A stretch of DNA of 64,000 bases from Scleromitrula shiraiana (Eukaryota > Ascomycota > Leotiomycetes > Helotiales > Sclerotiniaceae). Under the pieces are notes generated by a model. It saw nothing but the letters and a program-made list of their open reading frames with translations, searched no databases and was not told the DNA's origin. Location: the NCBI GenBank assembly GCA_028455995.1, contig JABELC010000001.1:1538501-1602500 (forward strand), in the 5' to 3' direction. Positions 1 through 10,882 of this stretch are shown here, one piece after another; position 1 is the first letter of the stretch, and the number at the start of each line of letters is the position of its first letter. Both the position numbers and the translations under genes were made by a program.

Positions 1-613
1 ACACAAATTGAGGCTCATCGGCTTTGGCTTTGGCAGCAATCGTCTTCTTCCATGAGCTGGTAAGTACAAGATTGCTGGGTTCTAGAATCCTATCATCCGT
101 TTCTAGTTGAATATACATATCCTGAGGAAGATTATCATAATCATTTCGAAGAAAAGTAACGCTCTCCAAACATGGGAAATCTTCCAACCATTCAATCCAA
201 CGAGCTCGTTCCACATCTGCAAAGTTCATGCCTAACCATACGGCACGAGTAATGGCAAGATGCTTGATACTCATTTTCAATTCCCAATTGTACCAAAGTC
301 CATTCGTCAATTTGTAATTCCGGCCGATAATAAACACGTCCTGGTTCATACTGAAGTAATCCCGGGCAGCAGAATATGGATCCCAATGTTGGACGGGTCG
401 TCGAAGGAATATCCTAAAGTCAACTCTCGTTAGTGCTTCCTCGCGAGCTTCCCGGTTCACATGAAGGATTGCCGGAACGGGACAGTTACCTCTGGGGTCA
501 TGACGGTTGTACTCGATAGCTCGGGGATGCTGTCAAATAGCCTCACGCCAGATTTGCTGTCGGAACTCGAGTGGAAGTCTCCCAAAACTTGGGGATTCGT
601 TTATTCCGGCCAT
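1..613 (-). pseudogene. 2EXR-domain protein, 3' end off window, interrupted by one in-frame TGA
   Basis: Read on the minus strand from the ATG at 613-611, one frame stays open to the window edge except for a single TGA at 535-533 (codon 27). The start MAGINESPSFGRLPLEFRQQ followed by IWREAI, then HPRAIEYN and later ILHVNREAREEAL, matches the 2EXR family of fungal proteins (LPxELRxxIWxxAL...PRxI, then a HVNxEAR motif). The motif runs straight across the stop, so the TGA replaces a coding codon rather than marking the end. No intron of normal size can remove it; the only GT...AG around it is about 17 bases. The function of 2EXR proteins is unknown; many fungi have large expanded sets. The C-terminus lies outside the window. 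Alternatives are a polymorphism, a sequencing error or stop readthrough. Confidence 0.7.
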
Positions 614-2338
614 GGTTGCTGTTGAGGTGTTTGTTTGTTCGGTTTGTGGTTTATTCAAATTGTTCATAGAAGTATTTCGGTGCGAGGTGACTCTATATCG
701 GACTCTTGTTGAAATTTCTTTCTAATTTGAATTCGCTGCTTTCTATATGACGAGGGGGAGAGGCATTAGATATTTTATAAGATAGCAATTGGCATTGTTC
801 ATGAGCAATGTCAACAACAGATAAGATTTTCAAAGTTTAAAATTTCTCTCCAAATAGTGAACAATGCATCTGTCACTGTTAGGCTCGGAGAAACTTACCC
901 CCCTCGCAAGCAAGATGCTGGCTCGTCGAGTGTATTTGTGTCTGAGATGACACAGCCGAAACTCAAGCAAAATTCTAGATAACTCGTACATTGAGAAGTA
1001 TACTGTAGATATATAGGTGCAAGAACGGATCACGCTGAGTCCACGGTTCACTGGCATCTAGATAAATAGTCTAAATCAAACTAACAATCCACAGACCATC
1101 ACCCTCCATTTCAAATGCCAACCGAATCAAGCACCTTTGTATTCACAAACCTATGAGTAGATTTCTCCGGCAGTAGAAGAGAATGTGCCATATGTTAGCA
1201 GGAAGGAATTACAGCCCTGAGTGCTTCACCATGATGGTTCAGACCTTCTCCCCTCTCGGTGATTATAGTTGTTTCAGGTCATTGAGAAGATTCAGATTCT
1301 AGCTCCTTGATAGATATGACGAAAAGTTGTTGATTTCTACTAGTTGGGGAAAGGATGCTAGGGCTTCATCTGGAATAAGTGAATCAATTACGTTGAGATG
1401 ATTCACTGATTCTATCAATCAGTATTATCTGTTTACTCCACCTTGAATTCTCAGGCGGGTATTATACACCAGTTCCCTCCTTATAAGAAGACTTCTACTC
1501 AGACAATTGCGATTTGGATTATCGGCAATCTATTATTATAACCGCGCTTAATTGTCATGTTGGTTGATAATTCAGTTCTGTACGGTTTGAGTTTGCTACT
1601 ACCGTAAACTCTATCCCCTTCCCCAAGGAATGAGTACATCAAAACGGAGCAAGCGGTTTGTTCCAAATACATCCCCTATTGTAATGCTCGTATTCGGATT
1701 TTGTAGCCTGTCTGTCCATTACTCTTCCACTGACTGTATTTATGTTTTTCTGAAGAGCTTACGTACTACAACCATCTTTACCGGTGCCCATATTGCAATG
1801 TAAATTAGAATCTTCGGCCTTGAAGAATCCTTTTAACGTACAGGGTGCACTGAGACTCTGAGTTGAGAGTTCATTCGCATGTTTGCGTACGTAGATTCGC
1901 CGTCAGTGCTTTGTAACTAGAAGTCTCTCATTCATTGGTATAATCATATCTCAGTAGTTCAGACGAATAACACCCCTCAAAACCCCATCCTACCCACGTC
2001 AACCTATCCCATTGGATTCGCGAGGAGTGAACCTACCCCTCTTCGAAGAAGGGGAATACATTCTGCGAGTCTTCGAGCTCGATAAATACTTCATTCCGCA
2101 AGAGCCATAACTCAGCATGGAAATCTTGATCTCAGATCTCGAATAAAGACCTAGATGCATTAATAATAGCCCAGACTATACTACTCTAGCAAAGTTACTC
2201 TAAATAAAATAATAACTACTATTATGAATTCTAAGAATACAAATGGTATTGCAATCAATGTTCACATACTGTTATCATCCATACTTTGTATTGTTTTCAC
2301 TGTCGTTTATACCGAAATTTAAGTTTTGTTATCATTTA
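614..2338. other. Intergenic, no gene recognised
   Basis: About 1.7 kb between the 2EXR gene and a decayed stretch. Short open frames exist on both strands, but none has family-like motifs or a splice structure I could extend. No tRNA-like boxes or long repeats seen. Confidence 0.5.
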
Positions 2339-2800
2339 TCAGTATTTTCCCTGAATATTGATTGCCAAACCTCGAACAACTTTAAAGCCTTTGGGGTACA
2401 ACCGTGGAAAAATTATATTGTCGGGGATGTATTGTTTAATCTGGACGGCCTTTTTTTGGTGACGATTTTTTTTCTCTCTCTTGCCACCGTTATCGTCCTC
2501 TTTCGCAACGTCGACGCTATAGAGGGCGCACCCCGTGTCGTTCACTTCATCTTTGAGTGGTGTGTTAACCCAACGAGTAGTATTCGATTCCCACTCGACG
2601 AGGAGTTCATCGTCCTTATACAACTATTCTCCATCCTCCTCGCCCTTCAAGCCATACGCAACGGCACGGTTCGTCATGTTTGGGGGGGGGGGGACATGGT
2701 GCAATGTTTTGGAGGCCAAGCCCCATATTGCTCCTCCATTTTCTGCTGGAATGTATAACCGTCGAAATAATCGTATTTCCCGAGGTCGAACTGTGGAGTT
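2339..2800 (-). pseudogene. Possible decayed coding remnant
   Basis: The minus strand contains coding-looking stretches in two frames (for example YKDDELLVEWESNTTRWVN, and upstream KYDYFDGYTFQQKMEEQYG). They are separated by a run of 12 G at 2682-2693 and by a TAG. A homopolymer slip plus a stop would explain the break. I recognise no family, and the overlapping plus-strand frames look like shadows. Weak evidence; this may simply be non-coding. Confidence 0.2.
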
Positions 2801-2861
2801 TGTGGTGGTGCCCCTCTTTCAGATTCTGAGATTGTCAAGTACGTATATTTCACAAGAATAA

Positions 2862-4320
2862 CCTTTCATTTACTGACAGTGGTAATCTCCGCCATCTGGC
2901 CTTTTCGACCGGTTTTAAAGTATTCTTACCTTTGGAGAATCTACAGAAGATTCGGAGCAACTTTATGCCTAAGCAACCTTTCCTGATCTTTAAGATTTCT
3001 AGCAAATTTTGCAGATATCATACAGTTGCTTAACACCGTCCAATTGTTCTTCTTGCACGGTTCTTTTCGTTTGATTTGACCAGGTGTACACCTCTTCTTG
3101 CTTGGTATATATTTATAAGCATCTGATCCTCGAGATTCAAGACTGACTGAACATGTATATATTACAAGTGAATCAAATACGACACCTAATGATTCCAAGG
3201 TTCTACATGCAATGCAGTGTTGCACTGATTATGCGGTTTGATTAACTGGTGAAGCATCCGCAACATCGCATGCAAGTTCCATATCGAAATCGTAATGATA
3301 AATACACCTCTATGTCCTTTATATGAGCTTTAACACCAAACTAGAAATTACTTCTGTGGCATTCCATGGCTGCGAGGACTGACGTGACAACCCCCAAATC
3401 CTCACCCCTCAATTTCATCCTTTCAATCAAGAAATCCAGCTCAAGTAGGTAGGTATAAACTATTTTGTATAACATGGCACATGATTGTCAAATTCCTCCT
3501 CTTTTCAATCGCCGTTTCTTATATCCATTCTACACAACCCCCCCCCCCCCCCTCCCACCCTCCAGAATATTTATAGATACCCAACCATGCTCAAGTGCTC
3601 TAAACTGTACTCTTCACGCGAACATGTATCCAATCCATTTATCTCAAATCCATTTATCCCAAAGTAAGGATTAACAACGCGCATATACTGTAGTTCCTCG
3701 ACGTACCTCCTGAGCCTCAATATCACACAAACCATAGCTGAACGATCAGAATTGGTCTGCGCAGACTGCTGGAGTTTACTTCGGAAAGCAGGTCTAGAGA
3801 TGAGTGGGGGAGCTAACAAAGAGCGGTAGACTGCATGTCACCGAATGCATTATGTGGGTGATTTTAGTAGGTTTCCAGGGAATATATGTATACTGTCTTC
3901 ATACATACATACATAGTAGGTAGATAGTTAATGTGATATCCCATCCCCTCAAAACGATCATTTACTCCCCAACATCCCATTCTATATCGAATATCACCCA
4001 CCACTTCTCAAAGGAGTTATAGATATATGGCAGAGAACAATATTTCAGAATTGTATTATCTTTACACTTTCATCCAGCCAACAATGGCCGAATTATAACA
4101 GTGTTGAAGTTATATATAATTTGTTTTATTGCTGCCATTATTCATTATCGTTGTCATGTGTGTTTCCCGGTTCTATTCTAGTAACTATAAAGCATGATGC
4201 GGCCGCTTTTTTTCATATAGAAGATATCTGAGATCGTTGCTGTTATAATTAGCGACGCATTTCTATGTAGATTCTTAGAATCAACAATTTAACTACCTTG
4301 AACAGATGGATGCGCGGATC
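2862..4320. other. Intergenic, low-complexity
   Basis: No gene recognised. Contains a poly-C run near 3540-3552 and a short CATA repeat near 3900. Open frames here are short and unsupported. Confidence 0.5.
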
Positions 4321-4470
4321 TGCACTTTTATACACTTTTATACACTTTTATACACTTTTATACACTTTTATACACTTTTATACACTTTTATACACTTTTA
4401 TATACTTTTATATACTTTTATATACTTTTATATACTTTTATATACTTTTATATACTTTTATATACTTTTA
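4321..4470 (+). repeat. 15-unit, 10-bp minisatellite
   Basis: Perfect 10-base periodicity. One TGCACTTTTA unit is followed by seven TACACTTTTA units (4331-4400) and then seven TATACTTTTA units (4401-4470). The two unit types are not mixed: a single C-to-T difference separates two homogeneous blocks. The array keeps two plus-strand frames open as Tyr/Phe/Leu/Ile-rich peptides, which I treat as a by-product of the repeat. Confidence 0.95.
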
Positions 4471-6128
4471 TACAGTTCAATGAAGTTGTTCAATTCATTA
4501 TTAGCCAATTGAAGCAGCCGTGGTAGTAAAGTCGTTATCATCTATCCCCCTTTTTCATGGCGCTCGTTTATGTATTTATTCTTTTTATCATTCATCATCT
4601 ACTCCACAACTGATATAATATGATTGATATGATTGATATGATATGATATGATATAATATAATATCTAAAAACCACCCTCTTTCGATCACCATTCCCATTT
4701 GTCCATACGTCTAACACCCTATAATACACCCTATAATACATCTCAAGCATCCACTCCATACACATCCCCATTGCAATATTCAATATCGCCACTAATATCA
4801 TCCAACATATATACATCGCGTAAAACAGCATGAATAGATAATTCACCATAATATCCTAGTCTATACATATACATATATATATACATATAAATATAATCTC
4901 CACCCACCCATCAAATCAAACACGCCAAAAAAACCAATAATAACGCCTCCCTCCCTCCCCATCCATCCATCCATCTCATCTCTTCAACACTCACTCACCT
5001 ACCTACCTACCTACCTACCTACTTCCCCAGCATCGCCTCGCCTCGCCTCGCCTCGCCTCGCCTCCCTCGCCTCCTAGCAAGGACCCCCCGGATCAAAACT
5101 TCAAAACTTCAAAACTTCATCGCCGCATTAACTGTATGTATATCCAACCCGCTACTCCCAACCCGCTAGTCCCAGTTCGAAATCCAAATCTCTCTCTCCT
5201 CTCCTCCTCTCCTCTTTCCTCCCTAGCACTAACACTTGTATCCGCGCATCCAAATGCCCCATTCAAATGTCCCATCCAAATGCCCCATCCAGATACATAT
5301 ATATAAATATATATATATACACGATACACGATACGCAAACCTCACTATCCAATATAGTAGTAAGTAGATTGGACTATCTAGATCGTTGACGCGAGTTTGG
5401 TGGGTTTGTCTTCGGTATCGGTATCGGTATCGACTATCACTAGTAATATGAATAGATGAATGGGTTTCTAAGCCCCTTCCCTGTGGTTGTTTGTTATTGT
5501 ATTAATTGTTGTTGGTATTGATATATAACAATTTAAATACAGCATCATATCACAATTTAATTAAACACACACACACAAACCCAATCTCATCCAATCCCCT
5601 AACATAAAAACAAAAAGCGAAATCATCGATTCATATCCACCATACATACATACATACAAACAGGACAGGACAGGACAGGACAGGATAGGACAGGGCAGGA
5701 TTACTAATACATAGCAAAGAAAAAACGATATCGTTTTGGGAATTATTGTTGGTATTTATGTATATATATATATATATATATTTATATATAGTATTGGATT
5801 CGTTTGAGTTTGGAGTTTGGAGTTTAGATGGGTAAATGGGTCTTGAAATTGTATCGTATTGTATTGGATTAAATTGGATTGGATTAGATTGGATTGGATT
5901 GGATTACTTAGTCTGATCTGATCTAATATTATTAACACAAGCTCACGATGAGAAGAGTTATGGAATGTGGAAGAATGATATTTTGTCAATTAATTGATTG
6001 ATTGATTAAGTAAGTAAATAACTAACATCATCAGGATAATACTAGTAGTAATATTGTATGCGAAAGCACAAATATGATAATGATATCCTTCCACTCGAAA
6101 GTTTCGGATCATCACGGCTAAATCCTTA
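4471..6128. other. Intergenic region rich in microsatellites
   Basis: No gene recognised. Tandem repeats include ATGATTG/ATGAT units at 4619-4655, CCTA units at about 5000-5022, CGCCT units at about 5034-5065, AGGAC units at about 5662-5695, TA repeats at 5759-5780 and GGATT-type units at about 5867-5905. It may include the 3' UTR of the minus-strand gene starting at 6909. Confidence 0.6.
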
Positions 6129-6909
6129 TCACTCCTTAACTCTAAGCTCTTTCTCGTGTAGTGTTTTACCATCTTCATCTTCATAATCCAATTTATCCTC
6201 ATAATCCAATTTATCATCATTCCCTAAAGTCTTTTCTGTTCTTGCATCCGAGAGGCTAGATGACGAAGAAAAAGAAGAAGATGATGATGATAATGATGAT
6301 GAAAAATCCTCCTTCAAATCAAAAGTAAGATCATCTATCTCTGAATCTTTCCCCTCAAAATATAAATCCTTCTTTATATGCATTTTCTCCTTGGAACCGT
6401 ATTCATCTCCCGAATGAATTTCATCTGGATAGATGATGGTTGTTTTGAATGCTGTCTGTATGTTGTTTGTTTGTTAACATATAAATGAAATTAGTTGGAA
6501 AGATGGAAATCAACCACGTACCACCCATTCTTCAACCATTATATCATGTAACATTGATTTGGTTAGATGTTTTTCGATCTTCGGTATTCCAATCATTGAT
6601 TAGCATACCGAACATCCATGCAATTGAATAGAGAAATAGATGAAAACCTACCGCAATCCGTTTATCCATTCGACGCAGAGCAGCCTGCATATCTTGTTTC
6701 TTCTCGTCATTGTTTACCAAATACTCGATATCTGGTGGATCTCGGAAGTACACTACTTCTTTAAGACGATTGAATGGGAATTTCCAACATCGAATGGTAA
6801 ATTTCGTACCCAATTTTTGAGTTGGGTCCTTTATTGGAATATCGATCACTATTACCCCAAGATATGCCGGCTTATTGCGGAGACCAAACAATGGCGCTGG
6901 GAATTTCAT
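6129..6909 (-). CDS. Hypothetical protein, three exons, about 213 aa
   Basis: I do not recognise the family. Reading on the minus strand, exon 1 is 6909-6652 (86 codons, start MKFPAPLFGLRNKP), exon 2 is 6578-6522 (19 codons, IEKHLTKSMLHDIMVEEWV) and exon 3 is 6455-6129. Both introns begin GTAGGT or GTACGT and end in AG, and all junctions are phase 0, which argues that this is a real gene. The N-terminal half has a compact hydrophobic-basic pattern (LGVIVIDIPI, FTIRCWKFPFNRLKEVVYF). The C-terminal half is acidic with a Ser run and a duplicated KLDYED motif. No signal peptide or membrane segment is evident from the chosen start. The frame is open upstream to an ATG at 6969, so translation could begin 20 codons earlier. 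Confidence 0.6.
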
Positions 6910-7808
6910 GATTTTGTGTAATATGAATGAGAGAACGGGATAGAACGAATGAATCGTCGTGCAAAACAACGTACAATTTTGAAGTTTTATTTACATATCG
7001 TGAATGTGAATGTGAATGTTGATGATGATGGGAATTAGGAATGTTGTCAACAAACTTGGGATGACTAATTTAGGCTTGAGACTTGTCCTATTAACGGCGA
7101 GTCTGAATAACTTCATACTTGCTTTTTTCACACCGATGAGGAGTTTCAAGCCACAATGCAAGAAAGCCGTTTTTTGAAAAGATTTTAAAGTTGACATGGC
7201 AACGGATCGTAAGATCTTTGAGGAAGAAGCAGCAACTTTGCTACTTCAACATCCATTATTGTCATATGACTATAGTTATGATACTTGCTTGCTTGCCAAC
7301 CAACATATCTCAGCAATAAAGGAAAATAACGAGAGCGACAATGAATCAAATAAATCATTACATGCTATATTATAAACACAGCCGCCATAATATGAAAATT
7401 TCATGCAGTTGCACTCGAGAATGTCTCAAAGCACAGTCCAGCAGTGACTGAAAATTCAAGATTGGCTGCGTATCACAGTGCATGGAGAGTGTATCGTCAA
7501 CGGAGGCGCTTACTGGTATATGCGTCAAAGTAAAAAAGCTAGGGCATCATTAATAGCAAGGATTTAATCGGAGACACGATTGAATTGAATGAACGAGGGG
7601 GGTTGTATTTTTTTTTTCTCGCTCTCTCTCTTCCTCTTCGTTTTTGCATGGCTGTGTTTGCTTGCATTGTTTCCCAACGAACGGCGCCTAAAAGTGTGCT
7701 GGGGGATGAAAAAGTTGTTGGGATATGATGAATTGATGGATAATTGAAGGATGAATCAATCCAATGATGGAGAAAGAAAAAAGTTTGAAGTCGAGTACTT
7801 TTCTTAAG
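6910..7808. other. Intergenic / upstream region of the 6129-6909 gene
   Basis: No gene recognised. A 68-codon minus-strand frame at 7197-6991 lies just upstream of the three-exon gene and could be an unspliced upstream exon, but I found no convincing junction. A poly-T stretch lies near 7608. Confidence 0.4.
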
Positions 7809-7931
7809 ATAATGAATATGAATATGAATATGAATATGAATATGAATATGAATATGAATATGAATATGAATATGAATATGAATATGAATATGAATATGAA
7901 TATGAATATGAATATGAATATGAATATGAAT
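7809..7931 (+). repeat. Hexanucleotide microsatellite (ATGAAT), about 20 units
   Basis: Uninterrupted ATGAAT hexamers, followed by four ATCAAT units to about 7956. Because the unit length is divisible by three, it leaves long open frames in both directions (Met-Asn on plus, Ile-Phe on minus). The flanks do not look coding, so I do not call a protein. Confidence 0.95.
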
Positions 7932-7956
7932 ATCAATATCAATATCAATATCAATA

Positions 7957-9368
7957 TGAGTATCAAAATCGTGTCGTACAAGTATTGTATGTATTCCATT
8001 CGGAGATCAAAAGGCCTCGACCCAGATGACCCGATGGCGACCAAACTATAAAAAAAGAAAAAAAATGAAATTGTGGCGTTAGAAGTTATGCGGACAAGCC
8101 GTGTGTACCCTTTATGCAAGCAACATTTGAACAGTACGAAAGTATAACTGCCTAAGGTTATGTATGGGATCCATGGTACACACATATGGTACACACATAT
8201 GGTACACATCCATGCTGTATATAGAAAAAATGTGATGCCCGACGGTTAGCTGCATGGCTAGATTATAAATTATCAAGGTAGTTAAGATAGGTTAAGATAG
8301 TTTAAGATAGGTTAAGATAGTTAAGGTAGGGTAGTTGTCAGAAGAAAAGTGGATAAACGCGGAGATGTGTTTGGAAAATTAAATTAAAACCAAAAGATGG
8401 ATTATCATCTGGAGATTTCTGGAGAGAAGTGGGCTAGAGGAGAAGGTTTTTTCACTCAGTCTTTTTTTTTTCTCTGTGATTTCCTATTTCCTATGGTGGA
8501 TTTAAGAATTTCGATATCTTTTGATATGGTAAATATGAATATGGATGAATGAATACATTACATAGTATCTATAATATTAGAAATATCAACCATTTTATAA
8601 ACCATTTTATAAACCATCTCACTATTTCATTTTCAAGCCTCAAACTACTTACTACTTTGAGTATGGCCTTCTTATAGAAAAGAAATGATTTGATAAATAT
8701 TGATGAACCTTAGACCAACAAAGTGGCTTGATCTAAATTTACTTACTGGCTGGGCATTTAGACATTTGGTCATTTGGTCATTTGGTTGATGTACTTACTA
8801 CTTAGGTATGTAGCTACCGGTAGTATATCTGATGAGATATTAGTTAACAAGCAAGGAAAGTTGGCGCCCATCCATTCATTTTATTATACTCGATCATGGT
8901 AAAAGAATGCAAAGACTATGCATGTGCTTCTGTATGTTGTACATGTACATATCTTCAATAATACGTTGACGAGAGAAAAAAAAATAAGATTGTTTTCTAT
9001 TTGCGTCATATAGTTCTATACATAGATAGGATGGCATGGCATGGATTAATAAAAAATGATTTTGTAAGATAGAGAGGAATCCATACTGGAGATATTTCGT
9101 ACAAACCCATACGAGTACATTTCATCCCATGCCTATCCCAACTTACCAAGCGCCCTCTCCTCCAGTTCCCCCAGTTCCCCCAGTTCCCTCCCCCAGTTCC
9201 CCCCTAGTTCCCCCCCAATAATAATGTTGTATAATTTACAAATCGACAACCCATGGTATTGAAGTATGGTCACGGTATTGAAGTATGGTATTGAAGTAGA
9301 GAATAACCAATGACATATATTTGTTAATAAGAAGTTCCATTTATTCATTTTATATTATTAGTATCATA
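7957..9368. other. Intergenic, no gene recognised
   Basis: Holds GTTAAGATAG-type repeats near 8275-8330, short CATTTGGT repeats near 8768 and C-rich AGTTCCCCC repeats near 9158-9215. AT-rich otherwise. Confidence 0.5.
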
Positions 9369-9438
9369 TAAAGATTAATAGAGATTAATAAAGATTAATA
9401 AAGATTAATAGAGATTAATAGAGATTAATAGAGATTAG
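9369..9438 (+). repeat. 10-bp tandem repeat, about 7 units
   Basis: Units are AGATTAATAR with one-base variation, in tandem. Same period as the array at 4321-4470 but unrelated sequence. It is followed by GTTA repeats near 9490-9520. Confidence 0.8.
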
Positions 9439-10140
9439 TAAAATCGGGGATTAGCTAATAAGTATCAACTAGCACTAGGACTATCCAGGTAGTTAGTTTA
9501 GTTAGTTAGTTAGTTAGTTAGTTTGAACTTTGAGAGCATACCTTATTATACCTTATTTTATTAGTACGAAATAGGTAGCTCCAGATTCTCAGATTCTTGG
9601 ATTCTCTTCCATAGTGTTGAATGATACCAACCTTCTTGATTGATTTCTTACTATCAAATTCCCTTCTGGCTGATGGCTGGGTTTACCTATGACTGGGTTT
9701 ACCTATGGCTGGATTTACCTATACCTGAGTTTACCTATCTATACCTTACCTATGAATTTTGATTGAAGCTTACTTACTTTACTATCAAACCTGGACAATT
9801 CAAATTCTAACCACAAATAAAAACTAATAATAAGATTGAAGCTACAGAAGTACTCTATCTACTTACTCGAGTATTATTTTTTCTTACTTTCTATATTTTC
9901 AATTTTTGAAATTTTCCCATAAATATCTCCCACACCTGCATCTCTACTTTCTCCACCCGTTCTTCTTTCAGTTGAACAACGAACAACTCATAACTGCAAA
10001 TGCAAATAAGTTTCTTTTTTTTTTTTACTTTTTGTTGTATAATTCCCACTCTTATTAACATTCATCAACCTATCATAGACATCTAAAAGTTCAACTATTC
10101 GTCTGATTCATTTCTGGAGAGGTATTCAGGATCATTCATT
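9439..10140. other. Intergenic, upstream of glycogen synthase
   Basis: AT-rich with short ACCTATG-type repeats near 9680-9745. No gene seen. Confidence 0.5.
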
Positions 10141-10882
10141 GTAAGTACTTTCTGACCTATCATTCATACAATACCATTGGGATATTTGGGATCATTGGGA
10201 TTCTATGGGAAAGAATAAGCGTTCACTGCCCAGGTTGTATCATCAATATTATAAATATCATCAATATACGACGAGGATTGTATCCGTATAACATCAAATT
10301 TGGTGGAGTACTTGAACAGGACGATTGGCCGAATGTAACGCTAACCATCAAACCATGATGTGGGGAAAGCTTTCTACTCTTGTACCGCACCGCACTATCT
10401 CAAATCGTACTATAAACGCATACCCATCATACCCATCATACCCATCGTACCCATCATACCCATACAAGTATTAAATACTTTTCCCATCATTTCGTCAGAG
10501 CTTCCCACCTTCCTTGAATACCTACAATTCCAACTTTAAGGAATTTAATCAATATTCAAAAAGAGGATCCTTTTTCATTCGTACAAAAACATTCGCACAA
10601 TCCATCATTTTCGACAAAATTAATACTACTACTACTATTACTACTACTACTACTACTACTACTACTCCTACTCTACATTCAAAAATATCTCTCCCATACT
10701 TCAGACTTCAGACTTCAGGCTTCATTCACTGTTACACAACATAGTTTTTGGATTCCGCACCTAAGTATTGTGTCATTTTTCATTCAAGACCTACCAAATT
10801 CTATCATAACTTTGCCCACAAAACCCCACCTTTATTCAACTTCCAAATACGTTGCGATTGAATCGCAGAAAATCCAGTCAAG
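10141..10882 (+). promoter_or_regulatory. Probable long 5' leader of glycogen synthase, possible UTR intron
   Basis: A consensus donor GTAAGTACTT sits at 10141, and possible acceptors follow, for example the AG ending at 10498. Pyrimidine-rich sequence and a CCCATCATA repeat (10421-10462) lie between. An ACT run occurs near 10624-10670. A spliced 5' UTR is inferred from the donor only; the transcription start cannot be located from sequence. Confidence 0.3.

Noticed and set aside
4298..4512. Tyr/Phe/Leu-rich plus-strand frames that look like a membrane peptide
   Set aside because: Produced by the 10-bp minisatellite in two frames at once; no start context or flanking homology.
7688..8209. 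Long minus-strand frame with Ile-Phe repeats and the opposite Met-Asn frame
   Set aside because: Both frames are created by the hexamer microsatellite; flanks lack coding character.
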